A stretch of 64,000 nucleotides of DNA, taken from contig ONDE01000013.1 in assembly GCA_900316515.1 (NCBI GenBank), positions 1 to 64,000 of the forward strand, read 5' to 3'. Below the pieces are notes generated by a model. The model was given only the letters and a program-made list of their open reading frames with translations. It was not told the origin of the DNA and did no database searches. The translations under genes and the position numbers were made by a program. Below are positions 7,947 through 16,064 of the stretch, in pieces. Numbering within the stretch: position 1 is the first letter of the stretch; every line of letters begins with the position of its first letter. Source of the DNA: an uncultured Bacteroidales bacterium. GTDB lineage: Bacteria; Bacteroidota; Bacteroidia; Bacteroidales; P3.

Positions 7947-9773
7947 ATGAAGCCCATCTTCCGCATCTTCCGCTACCTGAAGTATTTCCCGGGACAGATT
8001 GCACTCAACGTGCTTTTCAACGTGCTGCACATCATCTTCAACCTGGGTTCGTATGTGATGATAGTGCCTTTCGTGGAGCTGCTCTTCGGCACCGCCGACG
8101 CTGGCGGCGCTGAGCCGGCCTTCGGCCTCAGTCAGCAGGAACTCACCGACTGGGCTTTCTGGCACCTGCATCAGTACGAGGCTTCGTGGGGCATGTGGCG
8201 CTGCCTGCTGGTGATTGCCGGCGGCTATCTGGCCTTCTCGCTGCTGAGCAACCTCTTCCGCTACCTGGCGATGTTCTTCCTGGCGGGCATCCGCAACGGC
8301 TTGGTGGAACGCCTGAGGAACGACCTGTACCACAAGGTCACCATACTGCCGGTGTCGTATTTCAACCGCAAGCGTCGCGGCGACCTGATAAGTCGCTTGT
8401 CGAACGACCTGCTGGATGTGGAGTGGAGTGTTTTCAGCACGCTGCAGATGCTCGTCAAGGACCCCATCAACGCCATAGTGTTCAGCGCTACGTTGCTCTT
8501 CATCTCATGGCGGCTGTTCGTGCTGTTCCTTGTCGTGCTGCCTGCCGGCGTGTGGCTGATAGCAAGGATAGGCCGCAGTTTGAAGCGCAATTCGCAGATA
8601 GGACAGGCTAAATTGGGACGTCTCTTCGCCGTGCTTGAGGAGGCTCTGGCATCGCTGCGTGCCGTGAAGGCATTCGGTCGCGAGGAGGCTATGGACGCCC
8701 GCTTTGCCAGCTCTAACGAGGAGTACACTCGTACTATGGTGAAGGTGGCGCGAAGGAGGGAGTTGTCGGCACCGCTGTCTGAGGTGCTGGGGACGCTGGC
8801 ACTGGTGATAATACTCATTGTCGGCGGATGGCAGGTGATTGACGGGCTTATCGCGCCGTCGGTGTTCATCTTTTTCGTCATCATCTTCGCACGATTGATA
8901 CCACCTATACAATCGATAGTGCGAGCCTACAACAACCTGCAGAAAGGCTCGGCGTCGGCGGCACGCTTTCTTGAGGTGCTCGATGCCGACGAGGTTATCG
9001 TTGAGAAAGCCGACGCCCTATGGCTGCCGCCTTTCGAGCACGAGATAGTGCTGCACGATGTGTGCTTCCGCTACGGCGAGAGTGCCGAAACCGAGGTGCT
9101 TAAGCATGTCGACCTTACCATCCCGAAAGGTAGGACGGTGGCCATTGTGGGACCCTCGGGGGCCGGCAAGAGCACAATGATGGACTTGTTGCCGCGTTTC
9201 TACGACCCCACGTCGGGTTTCATCACCATCGACGGTCACCGCATAGAAGACCTCAACATCAATTCGCTGCGCTCGCAGTTCGGTCTCGTGAGTCAGAATT
9301 GCATCCTTTTCAACGACACTGTGGCCAACAACATAGCCTTTGGCTCTGGCGACTACAGCATCGACGATATTCGCAAGGCGGCTGTTGTCGCCAACGCCGA
9401 TGAGTTTATAAGTGCGTTGCCGCAGGGCTACGACACGCCCATCGGCGACCGGGGACTTAACCTCAGCGGAGGCCAGCGGCAGCGGTTGAGCATAGCGCGT
9501 GCCGTTCTGCGCAACACTCCGATACTCATACTCGACGAGGCAACATCGGCACTCGATTCCGAAGCCGAAGTGGCCGTACAGCATGGCCTCGATGCCTTGA
9601 TGCAGGGACGCACCTCGATAGTTATAGCCCATAGGCTCTCGACTATACGCCACGCCGACACTATCGTGGTGCTCGACCATGGCCGTATTGTGGAACAGGG
9701 CAGTCACGAAGAACTGTTGGCTCAGGGTGGGCTGTATAAAAAGCTAGTTGATATGCAGTCGTTTATAAAATAA
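7947..9773 (+). CDS. ABC exporter, MsbA-like (fused permease and ATPase)
   Basis: The 608-residue half-transporter has about six membrane segments in the first 320 residues (for example MIVPFVELLF, LLVIAGGYLAFSLLSNLF, VFIFFVIIFARLIPP) and a C-terminal ABC ATPase: Walker A GPSGAGKST (402-410), Q-loop GLVSQNCILF, signature LSGGQRQR (from about 506), Walker B ILILDEATSALD and switch region AHRLST. The layout is that of MsbA and related lipid or peptide exporters acting as homodimers in the inner membrane. The substrate cannot be told from sequence; lipid A-core flipping is possible. The reading frame extends upstream through a CATCATA repeat tract, but the ATG at 7947 gives a normal N-terminus. 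Confidence 0.92.
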   Translation: MKPIFRIFRYLKYFPGQIALNVLFNVLHIIFNLGSYVMIVPFVELLFGTADAGGAEPAFGLSQQELTDWAFWHLHQYEASWGMWRCLLVIAGGYLAFSLLSNLFRYLAMFFLAGIRNGLVERLRNDLYHKVTILPVSYFNRKRRGDLISRLSNDLLDVEWSVFSTLQMLVKDPINAIVFSATLLFISWRLFVLFLVVLPAGVWLIARIGRSLKRNSQIGQAKLGRLFAVLEEALASLRAVKAFGREEAMDARFASSNEEYTRTMVKVARRRELSAPLSEVLGTLALVIILIVGGWQVIDGLIAPSVFIFFVIIFARLIPPIQSIVRAYNNLQKGSASAARFLEVLDADEVIVEKADALWLPPFEHEIVLHDVCFRYGESAETEVLKHVDLTIPKGRTVAIVGPSGAGKSTMMDLLPRFYDPTSGFITIDGHRIEDLNINSLRSQFGLVSQNCILFNDTVANNIAFGSGDYSIDDIRKAAVVANADEFISALPQGYDTPIGDRGLNLSGGQRQRLSIARAVLRNTPILILDEATSALDSEAEVAVQHGLDALMQGRTSIVIAHRLSTIRHADTIVVLDHGRIVEQGSHEELLAQGGLYKKLVDMQSFIK

Positions 9774-9775
9774 AT

Positions 9776-9806
9776 TTTGTCACCTCGCAAAAAGTTAGTA
9801 CTTTTG
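9776..9806 (+). promoter_or_regulatory. Bacteroidota-type promoter of tRNA-Val
   Basis: TTTG at 9776-9779 and TACTTTTG at 9799-9806 with a 19-base spacer match the -33/-7 consensus of Bacteroidota. Transcription would start a few bases before the tRNA. Confidence 0.8.
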
Positions 9807-9817
9807 CACTCCATTTC

Positions 9818-9895
9818 GGGAGTATAGCTCAGCTGGTTCAGAGCGCCTGCCTTACAAGCAGGAGGTCACTGGTTCGATCCCTGTTACTCCCACCA
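9818..9895 (+). tRNA. tRNA-Val (anticodon UAC)
   Basis: The acceptor arms GGGAGTA (9818-9824) and TACTCCC (9885-9891) pair fully, followed by discriminator A and an encoded CCA. The anticodon stem is CCTGC/GCAGG around loop CTTACAA, anticodon TAC. The D arm is GCTC/GAGC and the T loop is TTCGATC. The T stem (ACTGG and CCTGT) has one U-U mismatch in the middle. A promoter lies just upstream and a hairpin terminator directly after. Confidence 0.97.
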
Positions 9896-9919
9896 AGCCC
9901 TCACAGTGAGGGCTTTTTT
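9896..9919 (+). terminator. Terminator of tRNA-Val
   Basis: AGCCCTCA (9896-9903) pairs with TGAGGGCT (9907-9914), followed by a T run. It begins at the base after the tRNA CCA. Confidence 0.9.
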
Positions 9920-9942
9920 ACATTATTTAAGAATAATATTTA

Positions 9943-9972
9943 TTGCTGGGCCAATGAATTGTTGTATCTTTG
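9943..9972 (+). promoter_or_regulatory. Promoter of the 10024 lipoprotein gene
   Basis: TTG at 9943-9945 and TATCTTTG at 9965-9972, 19 bases apart; about 45 bases of leader follow. Confidence 0.75.
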
Positions 9973-10023
9973 CATTCTAGAAAAGAATAGTAATATTAAC
10001 GTATAACCTTAAAAAACAGTATT

Positions 10024-10458
10024 ATGAAGAAAGTTGTATCATTCTTTGGCTGCGCCCTTTTCGTCGCTGCCATGACCATCAGCTGCGCCAGCAAGAATGC
10101 TGAAGAGGCTACTGAAGAGACCGTCGTCACCGAGGAGGCCGTTGAGGCTGCTCCCGCTGAGGCCGCTTGCGAGGCTACCGTTGACAACAGCGCCATGCTG
10201 AGCGCTGCCGTCGAGGCTGGCCGTGCCAAGTGCAACTGCTACCAGACCGACCCCGCCAGTGTCGAGGCTTGCATCAAGAGCATTCTCGCTCAGAGCTACG
10301 CTGCCTACCAGGACAACGACGAGTTCAAGGCCGCTATGGAAGAAGAGTTCAACAAATGCGTGAAGGAGAAAGTCTCCAACGCCGCCAAGGATGCCGCCAA
10401 CAAGGGTGTCAAGGAAGGTGCCAACGCTCTGTCGAACGCCCTCAACAAGAAGAACTAA
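10024..10458 (+). CDS. Small Ala/Glu-rich lipoprotein
   Basis: The 144-residue protein has a signal peptide ending in a lipobox (MTISC, Cys near residue 22), then an acidic linker full of Ala, Glu, Thr and Val (EEATEETVVTEEAVEAAPAE), a middle part with Cys residues (CNCYQTDPASVEAC) and a helical C-terminus (AAKDAANKGVKEGANALSNA). The family is unknown to me. It has its own promoter (9943-9972) and a strong terminator at 10477, so it is monocistronic. The acidic linker resembles that of the lipoprotein at 12082-12456. Codon use is highly biased to C-ending codons, suggesting strong expression. Confidence 0.85.
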   Translation: MKKVVSFFGCALFVAAMTISCASKNAEEATEETVVTEEAVEAAPAEAACEATVDNSAMLSAAVEAGRAKCNCYQTDPASVEACIKSILAQSYAAYQDNDEFKAAMEEEFNKCVKEKVSNAAKDAANKGVKEGANALSNALNKKN

Positions 10459-10476
10459 TCTCTTCTGAAAGAAGAA

Positions 10477-10508
10477 AGGCTGGTCCGGCCAAGGGCCAGC
10501 CTTTTTTT
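10477..10508 (+). terminator. Terminator after the 10024 lipoprotein
   Basis: AGGCTGGTCC and GGGCCAGCCT form a stem with one G-U pair and a short loop, followed by TTTTTTT at 10502-10508. Confidence 0.9.
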
Positions 10509-10519
10509 ATGTATATTGT

Positions 10520-10912
10520 ATGATGAACAAGAAAGTTATTCTGCCTCTGCTGCTGACAGCCGTTTTACTTACCGCCGGGTGCAAGAGCAAGAACCTGCCT
10601 GAAGGGGTTCTTGACCACGACCAGATGGTTTCTTTTCTTTACGAGGCTTATCTACTCGAGGGCTACTTTGCCGTAGAGACCAACTATGTCTATGATTCCT
10701 TGTCGCCCGAGATGGCTGCCGGCTACGACGCTATCATGGCTAGTCAGAATATCACACGCCAGCAGGTGGAAGCCAGCATGGAGTATTATTCCCGCAACCT
10801 GACTGCCTACAACGCAATAAACAGGGATGTGCTGGCATTGTTCGAAAAAGAAGTAGCCACAGATTCGGCTGCTACCAAACCTGTGGCTGTAAAAGTTGTT
10901 CCGGTGATGTGA
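10520..10912 (+). CDS. DUF4296-like lipoprotein
   Basis: The 130-residue protein has a lipoprotein signal (LLLTAVLLTAGCKSK) and the short helical layout of DUF4296 lipoproteins of Bacteroidota: LDHDQMVSFLYEAYLLEGYF, then VYDSLSPEM, a helix starting near ITRQQVEASMEYYSRN and an ending helix. Function is unknown. Two in-frame ATGs (10520 and 10523) are possible starts. It follows the terminator of the previous gene by 12 bases and converges with the lipoprotein gene at 10917, with only 4 bases between the stop codons. The DUF4296 label comes from pattern memory, not a search. Confidence 0.75.
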   Translation: MMNKKVILPLLLTAVLLTAGCKSKNLPEGVLDHDQMVSFLYEAYLLEGYFAVETNYVYDSLSPEMAAGYDAIMASQNITRQQVEASMEYYSRNLTAYNAINRDVLALFEKEVATDSAATKPVAVKVVPVM

Positions 10913-10916
10913 CGCC

Positions 10917-11570
10917 TTAGTGGCGGTTTACTTTCATGTTGCCGAACGACACAATCAGTTGGCGTGTTTCGGCAGAATCAACGGTAAGTACTTCGCGGTC
11001 GAGCCAGCTTTTATAGTCGAACATGGTCGCTATGATGCGGCCGGTCAGCCGTTCCTCTTCCCGTATATATTCCAATACCGACATTGTTACTTCCAATGGC
11101 CACCAGTCGGAGGTGTAGGTACCGTCGGGCGAGTAAACATCGCAGGAGTCATAGTAGTATATATATCCGCACTGTTGGTCGCCAATCAGTCGTCCTGGGA
11201 CGGTGAAGCCCGTACCGGGGTCGTTGATAGTCATGTGTGCCGAGTGGTTGCCTTCGTCGAGCACCATGCGTATTTTGACACGGGGGTAAGCGGCTCCTGG
11301 TGCATGAGCGTCGATGTCTACCCAACGGTATAGTGCGAAAGGATCGCTCTCGTCGAGGTATGAATCATAGTTAAGTGTTGTCCAGCGTTCGTCACCGAAC
11401 ATTACCACCAGGGTGTCGCTGATGGCGATACCCGTCGAGTCGTCCCAGCGGGTGTCGTGGGTGTCGGGCTTGGGTGGTGGTGGTGGATCTTCTTTGCAGG
11501 CTGTGAACAGTGTGCTGCCGGCCACCAAGGCAACTACGGCAAAGAGAGCAATCTGTTTTAGGTCTTTCAT
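10917..11570 (-). CDS. Secreted lipoprotein of unknown function
   Basis: The 217-residue protein has a lipobox (LFTAC, Cys near residue 25) followed by an acidic and Pro-rich linker (KEDPPPPPKPD). The mature part looks like an all-beta domain (LVVMFGDERWTTLNYDSYLD near residue 54). The pattern of a W-T strand followed by Tyr-rich strands is distantly reminiscent of the lipoprotein at 12479-12934, and both end their signal with LFTAC-K-x-D/E; a common family is possible but not shown. It follows the gene at 11610 by 39 bases on the same strand and may be co-transcribed. Confidence 0.75.
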   Translation of the reverse strand: MKDLKQIALFAVVALVAGSTLFTACKEDPPPPPKPDTHDTRWDDSTGIAISDTLVVMFGDERWTTLNYDSYLDESDPFALYRWVDIDAHAPGAAYPRVKIRMVLDEGNHSAHMTINDPGTGFTVPGRLIGDQQCGYIYYYDSCDVYSPDGTYTSDWWPLEVTMSVLEYIREEERLTGRIIATMFDYKSWLDREVLTVDSAETRQLIVSFGNMKVNRH

Positions 11571-11609
11571 GGGTTTGGAATTTATACTTATAACGGCAGG
11601 GCGGATGTT

Positions 11610-12017
11610 TTATTGTGCCGCCGTGGTGTTTTCTTTCTCAGGCGCCTCGAGGGGCAAATGTACGAGCCACCGGCCGTCGCGTTTGCGGAGGTCGACAGTG
11701 TTGCTGTACGACTTTATAGGGGTGGTGTTGTGGTAGGTCACCACAGCTGTGGTGTCGTTGAGGCGATCAACCTTTTCTATGCTTATTTCCGCCGGTGTGT
11801 TGGAGACTATGAAGGCGGTGTCGACCAAGGATATCAGATAGCGAGCCATTACAAGGGTGGTGCTGGAAGTTTCCTTGGTACAATACTGCTCGGCATCGTC
11901 GATGCGGTAGTTGGCGGTGGCCATGCAGTAGTCGTAGGCCACCTGCTTGATGTCTTTTGTGTCGTTGCTGCATGCCGCCAGGCATGTGGCTGCCAGTAAC
12001 AGGACAATACGTTTCAT
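11610..12017 (-). CDS. DUF4878-like small lipoprotein
   Basis: The 135-residue protein has a lipobox (TCLAACSND), a helix starting VAYDYCMATANYRIDDAEQY and a beta-sheet C-terminus ending in KRDGRWLVHLPLE. This cone-shaped NTF2/DUF4878-like layout is common in Bacteroidota lipoproteins that accompany stress or envelope genes. Exact function is unknown. A bidirectional hairpin (12031-12065) separates it from the upstream gene. Confidence in the gene is high, in the family moderate. Confidence 0.78.
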   Translation of the reverse strand: MKRIVLLLAATCLAACSNDTKDIKQVAYDYCMATANYRIDDAEQYCTKETSSTTLVMARYLISLVDTAFIVSNTPAEISIEKVDRLNDTTAVVTYHNTTPIKSYSNTVDLRKRDGRWLVHLPLEAPEKENTTAAQ

Positions 12018-12030
12018 GGTGATGCTATAA

Positions 12031-12065
12031 AAAGAAAGGTGTCCCTAAGAGGGGCACCCTTCTTT
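12031..12065. terminator. Hairpin between two lipoprotein genes
   Basis: AAAGAAAGGTGTCCC (12031-12045) pairs with GGGGCACCCTTCTTT (12051-12065) with one mismatch and a 5-base loop. On the minus strand it terminates the 12082-12456 gene; the stem is symmetric enough to act both ways. Confidence 0.85.
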
Positions 12066-12081
12066 TTCTCGGTTAAAGAAA

Positions 12082-12456
12082 TTAGTTGGTCTTTCTGGAA
12101 CCGCGGGTGGAGGTGACGGTCTTGGTGCCATCGTCGTTGCGGGTGACGGTGGGCTCTTCGGCCTTGGCCTGCTCCTGTTTGCTACCACGGGTAGAGGTGA
12201 CGGTCTTGGTGCCATCATCGTTGCGGGTGACGGTGGGGTCCACGCGCTTCACTTCCTCTTTGGTGGCGACGGTCTTCTCGGCGGGGGCGGCTACCTCTTC
12301 GGCAACTGCGGGGGCCTCTTCAGCGACCTCTTCGGTGACCATCTCGATGGCGTTCTCTTCGATAACGCTATCGTTCTCTTCAGCGGCTTTGTTGTTGTTG
12401 CAGGCAACGGCGAGAACCATAGCGGCAACAGCGAGTGCTAAAACTTTGAATTTCAT
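12082..12456 (-). CDS. Lipoprotein with duplicated TVTRNDDGTKTVTSTRGS repeat
   Basis: The 124-residue protein has a lipoprotein signal (MVLAVACNNNK), an acidic Glu/Ala/Val linker and, at the C-terminus, two near-identical 19-residue units PTVTRNDDGTKTVTSTRGS separated by KQEQAKAEE. The DNA of the two units differs at only a few bases (about 12101-12149 and 12182-12239), so the duplication is recent or kept uniform. The basic, Thr-rich repeat after an acidic linker suggests a surface or peptidoglycan-facing tail. I know no family. Strong C-ending codon use suggests high expression. Confidence 0.8.
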   Translation of the reverse strand: MKFKVLALAVAAMVLAVACNNNKAAEENDSVIEENAIEMVTEEVAEEAPAVAEEVAAPAEKTVATKEEVKRVDPTVTRNDDGTKTVTSTRGSKQEQAKAEEPTVTRNDDGTKTVTSTRGSRKTN

Positions 12457-12478
12457 TGCTTGTTGTTTTTAAAATTAA

Positions 12479-12934
12479 TTAGTCAATGGTGTTCCATTTG
12501 GCGTTGACCAAAGTGGCGGTGAGGGGATGAGCAACCTCGTTGAGCATCATGTTGGCGTTGATGCTGGCGGAAATGGTGCGGGTATCGGGCTGAACATCGG
12601 TGACAACGATGGTACCATCGTTGGCGGGGGTGTTGTACTCGACATCGTTGTCGTCCCAGTATTTCACCCAAACGTCGTCAGTGCCAGCGAAGGGCTGGGT
12701 GCCGGCGGTCATGCGGCAAGCGAACTGCATGGAAGAGAGGTTGGCACCATCCTTGTAGACATCGAAATAGGTGGCGTTGACATAGTCCATGACAGCGTCG
12801 CTGGTCCATTCAGCACCGTCAAAGCTAACGGTGATGGCGGGAGTGGCTTCTTCTTCTTCATCTTTTTTGCAAGCGGTGAACAGCATGGCACCGGCAAGCA
12901 GGGCAACGCCCATCAGTTTGAAAATGTTTTTCAT
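12479..12934 (-). CDS. Secreted lipoprotein of unknown function
   Basis: The 151-residue protein has a lipobox (MLFTACKKDEEEE) and an all-beta mature part starting ITVSFDGAEWTSDAVMDYVN, with repeated strands (VWVKYWDDND, TISASINANMML). It is 22 bases upstream of the 12082 lipoprotein on the same strand, so the two may be co-transcribed. A TACTTTTG promoter element is at 12981-12988. The acidic patch after the Cys is the usual surface-export signal of Bacteroidota lipoproteins (positions +2 to +6), so surface exposure is plausible. Confidence 0.78.
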   Translation of the reverse strand: MKNIFKLMGVALLAGAMLFTACKKDEEEEATPAITVSFDGAEWTSDAVMDYVNATYFDVYKDGANLSSMQFACRMTAGTQPFAGTDDVWVKYWDDNDVEYNTPANDGTIVVTDVQPDTRTISASINANMMLNEVAHPLTATLVNAKWNTID

Positions 12935-12980
12935 TGTTTTGTTGTTTTTAAGGGTTAATATTTTCTATTCAAATCGAGTG

Positions 12981-12988
12981 CAAAAGTA
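12981..12988 (-). promoter_or_regulatory. -7 promoter element of the 12934 lipoprotein gene
   Basis: Minus-strand TACTTTTG fits the -7 consensus, about 47 bases before the start codon. No good -33 element was found at the usual distance. Confidence 0.5.
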
Positions 12989-13145
12989 CAAACTTTTTCC
13001 AATATGGAGAAAAAAAAGTGCTTTTTTATATATTTTTATGGTTTCATTATTTTAATAGTGGGATATACTAAGTGGTGTTTCCCTAGTAAAAATCCACATG
13101 TTTTGTATGCGGAGTGTCTGTGTGGCAGATATAGAAGGTAGGGTT

Positions 13146-14222
13146 TTACTGTTTTACGTCTAGGGCGTCGCGGAGACCGCCTGCGAGGAGCATGAAGGCC
13201 AAGACGATGATCATGATTGCCAGACCCGGCAGCAGTGCAAGGTAGGCGCTGTCGAGCAGCAAATAGCCGTAGTTCTCTTTCACCATCATGCCCCACGATG
13301 GCATCGGGGGCTGAACACCGATGCCGAGGAACGAGAGGCCTGCTTCGAGGAGTATGGCGCTGGCGAAGTTGGAGGCTGCCACCACGGTGACGGCACCTAC
13401 TATGTTGGGCAGTATGTGGCGGAAGATGGTGCGGAAGGTGCTGTATCCAAGGGCTCGCGTGGCTTCGACATATTCTTTCTCTTTGATGCTTAGCACTTCG
13501 CCTCGAACCACACGGGCTATGTCGACCCACATGGTGAGGCCCACGGCGATGAATATCTGCCAGAAGCCTTTGCCGAGGGCGAAGGTTATGGCAATGACCA
13601 AGAGCACCGTGGGAATCGACCACACGACGTTGATGAGCCACATGATGAGGTTGTCGACCCATCCGCCGCGGTAGGCGGCGATAGCACCTAGTGTGACGCC
13701 TATGAGTAACGCTATGGCGATGGCTATGAAGCCTACCGACAGACTTACGCGCGAGCTTATCATCATCATGCTTAGCACATCGCGTCCGTAGGCGTCGGTG
13801 CCGAGGATGAAGGTACGGTTTTTGATATCGGCCACGCGGCTGCTCTCTACCACCATTGGCTCGCCAGCCACAGGGGTGGCATGTAGAAAGTCGCCTTCGT
13901 AGTGATAGTCGGAGATGGGTATGGCGGTATAGGGTAGCGCGGTGCCTTTTACCATGTTGCGGTGCAATGGACCTGTGGCGTCAAGGCAAAGGAACGTAGC
14001 CTTGCTGCCAGGCTTGAGGGTGGCGAGTTCGAGGTATTGCTGGTTGCAGTAAGGGGTGGGGTCTGGGGTGATGAGGTAACCGAGAATTGCCACTATGGCG
14101 AAGAGGCCTATTACTATGAGGCTGGCCACCGAAAGAGGGTTTCGGCGGAAACGGCGCCACGCCATCCGGTCGAGGCTGGCACCGACAAGGTCGGTAGCGG
14201 TGCGTCTCTTGAAGAGTTTCAT
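13146..14222 (-). CDS. ABC transporter permease, DppC/OppC family
   Basis: This inner-membrane permease of the peptide/nickel importer family has 358 residues. The N-terminal OppC-type segment (WRRFRRNPLSVASLIVIGLF) is followed by a large periplasmic loop (about residues 50-150), then YGRDVLSMMM and five membrane segments with the EAA loop (EYVEATRALGYSTFRTIFRH) and LLEAGLSFLGIG. It is the last gene of the mutA-lptG-sufE-sufT operon, 6 bases after sufT. The ATPase, DppB and binding-protein genes are not in this window. The long periplasmic insertion is larger than in enteric DppC. Confidence 0.9.
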   Translation of the reverse strand: MKLFKRRTATDLVGASLDRMAWRRFRRNPLSVASLIVIGLFAIVAILGYLITPDPTPYCNQQYLELATLKPGSKATFLCLDATGPLHRNMVKGTALPYTAIPISDYHYEGDFLHATPVAGEPMVVESSRVADIKNRTFILGTDAYGRDVLSMMMISSRVSLSVGFIAIAIALLIGVTLGAIAAYRGGWVDNLIMWLINVVWSIPTVLLVIAITFALGKGFWQIFIAVGLTMWVDIARVVRGEVLSIKEKEYVEATRALGYSTFRTIFRHILPNIVGAVTVVAASNFASAILLEAGLSFLGIGVQPPMPSWGMMVKENYGYLLLDSAYLALLPGLAIMIIVLAFMLLAGGLRDALDVKQ

Positions 14223-14228
14223 GGATTA

Positions 14229-14546
14229 TTACATAAACCCCAGTTCCACTTTGATGTCGTCGGGTATCATGTCCATGCTCCACGGCGGGTCGAAGGTTAG
14301 CTCGACATCTACGCTCTTCACGCCGCTTATGAAGCCAACCATCTGCTTTACTTCCATATACATGTATTCGGCCTCGGGACAGTCGGGCGCCGTCATGGTC
14401 ATGAGTATCTTGACGTTCAGTCCCTCATCGACATCCACCTTGTATATGAGACCCAGATCGTATATGTTGACGGGTATTTCTGGGTCGTAGATGTTTTTGA
14501 GGCAGTTGACGACAGCACTCTTTATTGTTTCCTGAGTGGGTTCCAT
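14229..14546 (-). CDS. SufT/MIP18-family Fe-S assembly protein (DUF59)
   Basis: The 105-residue protein is a MIP18/DUF59 domain: KNIYDPEIPVNIYDLGLIY near the N-terminus, TMTAPDCPEAEYM with the conserved Cys, and FDPPWSMDMI near the end. Members help iron-sulfur cluster maturation, often in SUF operons. It follows sufE by 4 bases on the same strand, which supports the role. Confidence 0.93.
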   Translation of the reverse strand: MEPTQETIKSAVVNCLKNIYDPEIPVNIYDLGLIYKVDVDEGLNVKILMTMTAPDCPEAEYMYMEVKQMVGFISGVKSVDVELTFDPPWSMDMIPDDIKVELGFM

Positions 14547-14550
14547 CTCT

Positions 14551-14976
14551 TTAACTATTTCCTTTTACTTTGTATGCCAACGCATACATCTTCATTTGTT
14601 TCACCATCGAGGTGAGACCGTTGGAACGGGTGGGGGACAGGTGCTCCTTGAGACCTATGGTGTCTATGAATGCCAAGTCGGCGTCGAGGATTTCCTGTGG
14701 GGTATGACCATCGAGGGCTCGGATAAGAAGACTGATGATGCCACGTGTTATGACTGCATCGCTGTCAGCGCGGAAATAAAGCTTTCCGTCGCGGAATTCA
14801 CAACTGAGCCATACTCGGCTTTGACATCCGCGGATGAGGTTGTCCTCGGTTTTGTCGCGTTCATCTATCTGGGGGCATTCTTTGCCGAGGTCAATGAGGT
14901 AGGCGTATCGGTCGAGCCATTCGTCGAAGTTGGCGAACTCGTCGATGATCTGTTGTTCTGTTTCTTTTATTGTCAT
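14551..14976 (-). CDS. sufE: Cysteine desulfuration protein SufE
   Basis: SufE takes sulfane sulfur from the cysteine desulfurase SufS and passes it to the SUF scaffold. The 141-residue protein has the family layout, with the active-site Cys in NLIRGCQSRVW and the segments FDEWLDRYAYLIDLGKECP and LSPTRSNGLTSMV. It is 2 bases downstream of lptG and 4 bases upstream of sufT. The sufC-sufD pair is about 9 kb away. Confidence 0.95.
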   Translation of the reverse strand: MTIKETEQQIIDEFANFDEWLDRYAYLIDLGKECPQIDERDKTEDNLIRGCQSRVWLSCEFRDGKLYFRADSDAVITRGIISLLIRALDGHTPQEILDADLAFIDTIGLKEHLSPTRSNGLTSMVKQMKMYALAYKVKGNS

Positions 14977-14978
14977 TA

Positions 14979-16061
14979 CTATTTCGGGGCTTTATAAACA
15001 AGATAACAAGCTGCGGCGCCAAAGATTATCTGTGGCAGTAGAATGGACATGAAGGGAGACAAATCGCCGTTGGTGGCGAAGACGGTCGTTACTTTCATGA
15101 AGAGTATGAATGCGAAGGCTATTGCAATGCCTATGGCCAGGTGCAGGCCTATACCGCCGCGTGTCTTGCGTGAGGCCACAGCTACGCCGATGAAGGTCAT
15201 TACTATGATGGCCAGTGGGTTGAGGATACGTTGCCACAGCTCTATCTTGGCCTGTTTGACGGTGCCTGTGCCGCGCAGGGTCTCTCGTTGTATGTGCTGT
15301 ATCAGCGCCGGAGTCGGCATCGTCTCGATATGCTGGGCGCGAAGGTCGAGGTCGGCGGGTGTTATGTGCAGGTCTACGTCGGCACGGTCTTGGAAGGTAA
15401 GGTTCTCCTTGCCGTTTTTGTCAATGGTACGCAGCGAGTAGCCGTCGCAGCGCCACAGTCCGCTGACCGTGTCGTAGGTTATGAAGTCGCACACTTCGCG
15501 TTGGCGCAGACGACCTTTGTTGTCGTAGACCTCGCGGCGGAATTTGCTGGCACGTTTTAGCGGCACGTCATAGTTCTCGGTGTAGATTTGCACCCCGGCT
15601 TCGGATTGGAAGTGGATGTTGTGGTAGTAGCTTGTTTTGCGGTGCTTCACATAATTCTCCTCGAACTCGTTGAGGGTCCGGTTGGAGTAGGGAATGACAA
15701 AATTGCCAAGCAATAGCACCACCAGGGCCACTATCACCGAGCCGTAAAGGTAGGGGCGCAGCATCCGTCGATAGCTGATGCCGGCGCCTAGTATGGCTAT
15801 CACTTCGGTGTTGCCGGCCATCTTTGAGGTGAAGAAGATGACGGCTATGAAGATGAAGAGCGGGCTGTAGAGGTTTACGAAGCCTGGTATGAAGTTGAAG
15901 TAGTATTCGAGGATTATCTTGCTCAGTGGTGCATGATGGCCGAGGAAGTCGTCAAGTTTCTCCGACAGGTCGAAGGTGATGACGATAATAATAATCAAAG
16001 CCAAGGCCAGCAAGAAGGTCTTGATGTACTTGGCTAAGATATATCGGTCTAACCGGAGCAA
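14979..16061 (-). CDS. LptF/LptG-family permease (lipopolysaccharide export)
   Basis: The 360-residue membrane protein belongs to the YjgP/YjgQ family, which with LptB extracts lipopolysaccharide from the inner membrane. It has three N-terminal membrane segments (FLLALALIIIIVITF, LYSPLFIFIAVIFF, SVIVALVVLLLGNFV), a periplasmic beta-jellyroll part (about 130-260) and three C-terminal segments (LAIIVMTFIGVAVASRKTRG onwards). LptG-like is the better fit but LptF is not excluded. It lies 3 bases after mutA and 2 bases before sufE. Confidence 0.92.
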   Translation of the reverse strand: MLRLDRYILAKYIKTFLLALALIIIIVITFDLSEKLDDFLGHHAPLSKIILEYYFNFIPGFVNLYSPLFIFIAVIFFTSKMAGNTEVIAILGAGISYRRMLRPYLYGSVIVALVVLLLGNFVIPYSNRTLNEFEENYVKHRKTSYYHNIHFQSEAGVQIYTENYDVPLKRASKFRREVYDNKGRLRQREVCDFITYDTVSGLWRCDGYSLRTIDKNGKENLTFQDRADVDLHITPADLDLRAQHIETMPTPALIQHIQRETLRGTGTVKQAKIELWQRILNPLAIIVMTFIGVAVASRKTRGGIGLHLAIGIAIAFAFILFMKVTTVFATNGDLSPFMSILLPQIIFGAAACYLVYKAPK

Positions 16062-16064
16062 CGC

